In this document: piece after piece, positions 63,945 through 64,000 of the stretch | Numbering within the stretch: position 1 is the first letter of the stretch | Layout: every line of letters begins with the position of its first letter | Assembly (NCBI GenBank): GCA_001803395.1 | Contig: MHBU01000022.1 | Location: 56,579-120,578, forward strand | From: Methylotenera sp. RIFCSPLOWO2_02_FULL_45_14 | Lineage (GTDB): Bacteria > Pseudomonadota > Gammaproteobacteria > Burkholderiales > Methylophilaceae | Direction of reading: 5' to 3' | DNA length: 64,000 nt | Position numbers and translations under genes: made by a program | The notes under the pieces: model-generated | Told to the model about the DNA's origin: nothing | What the model saw: the letters and a program-made list of their open reading frames with translations, nothing else | The model's database searches: none

Positions 63945-64000
63945 ATGGCAAAAGGTAAATTTGAACGTACCAAACCGCACGTCAACGTAGGCACAATTGG
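63945..64000 (+). CDS. tuf: Elongation factor Tu, N-terminal fragment (cut by window end)
   Basis: Only the first 18 codons are in the window: MAKGKFERTKPHVNVGTIG, the highly conserved EF-Tu start leading to the first GTP-binding loop. Shine-Dalgarno AAAGGA (63931-63936) lies 8 bases before ATG. A 136-base AT-rich leader separates it from the last tRNA. EF-Tu brings aminoacyl-tRNA to the ribosome. Confidence 0.93.
   Translation, partial: MAKGKFERTKPHVNVGTI

Overview
The window looks like a chromosomal segment of a betaproteobacterial methylotroph of the Methylophilaceae, most like Methylotenera. The main evidence is a 3-hexulose-6-phosphate synthase of the ribulose monophosphate (formaldehyde assimilation) cycle. 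Supporting evidence is the low to moderate GC, the end of a respiratory nitrate reductase operon, and several gene neighbourhoods typical of Betaproteobacteria (pilSR with a PP0621-type protein, sigma factor/DUF3619/DUF3106/RDD, engB/cytochrome c4/resB/ccsB, mla/murA/his/tat/pet/ssp). The genus is an inference; no database was searched. I see no prophage, transposase, CRISPR array or rRNA.

Layout. 1-2.7 kb: 3' end of narI, an outer-membrane porin of the alginate-export type, and moaA (molybdenum cofactor), consistent with nitrate respiration. 2.8-8.7 kb: an RND efflux pump with its adaptor, ampD and a Ca2+/cation antiporter-like protein. 8.7-13.4 kb is the most accessory-looking part: a small secreted protein, an unusually long aldehyde dehydrogenase-family protein, and a divergent TolB-like/TPR protein. 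13.4-16.7 kb: pilR-pilS and a PP0621-like protein. 16.8-18.9 kb: ECF-type sigma factor, DUF3619, DUF3106 and RDD proteins. 18.9-25.9 kb: lptFG, pepA, holC, a helical protein of unknown function, gcvH and pbpG. 26-33.3 kb: topA, ttcA, a pteridine-reductase-like SDR, a MidA-type methyltransferase, trmB and engB. 33.5-37.4 kb: cytochrome c4 and the system II cytochrome c maturation proteins ResB and CcsA/B. 37.5-40.1 kb: an orphan histidine kinase and a type IV prepilin-like gene preceded by a near-perfect sigma-54 promoter. 40.3-47.3 kb: mlaFEDCB, an ABC-2 exporter pair, ibaG, a monothiol glutaredoxin and murA. 47.4-55.2 kb: hisGDC, hps, hisBHAFIE. 55.2-62.7 kb: HIT protein, tatABC, a DegS/DegQ-like protease, a NIF3-like protein, petABC (cytochrome bc1) and sspA. 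62.8-64 kb: sspB, four tRNAs (Thr-TGT, Tyr-GTA, Gly-TCC, Thr-GGT) and the start of tuf, the same order as the tRNA-tufB operon of E. coli.

How the parts connect. hps sits inside the histidine gene run but carries its own leader, a repeat-containing upstream region and a strong terminator, so formaldehyde fixation is probably expressed independently of histidine synthesis. The pilSR pair and the distant sigma-54 promoter in front of the prepilin form a testable regulatory link. The respiratory chain is represented by narI, cytochrome c4, bc1 and cytochrome c maturation. TatABC would be expected to export the Rieske protein PetA encoded a few kilobases downstream. Envelope maintenance is strongly represented (lptFG, mla, murA, ampD, pbpG).

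The most unusual non-coding items are a REPIN-like inverted pair of GTAG-headed palindromes directly in front of trmB, a 30-bp perfect hairpin between murA and hisG, and a triple 10-mer downstream of pilR that can fold two ways. I found no clearly new multi-gene system. The best candidates for new biology are the aldehyde dehydrogenase/TolB-TPR divergon, the helical protein after holC, and the regulation of hps.
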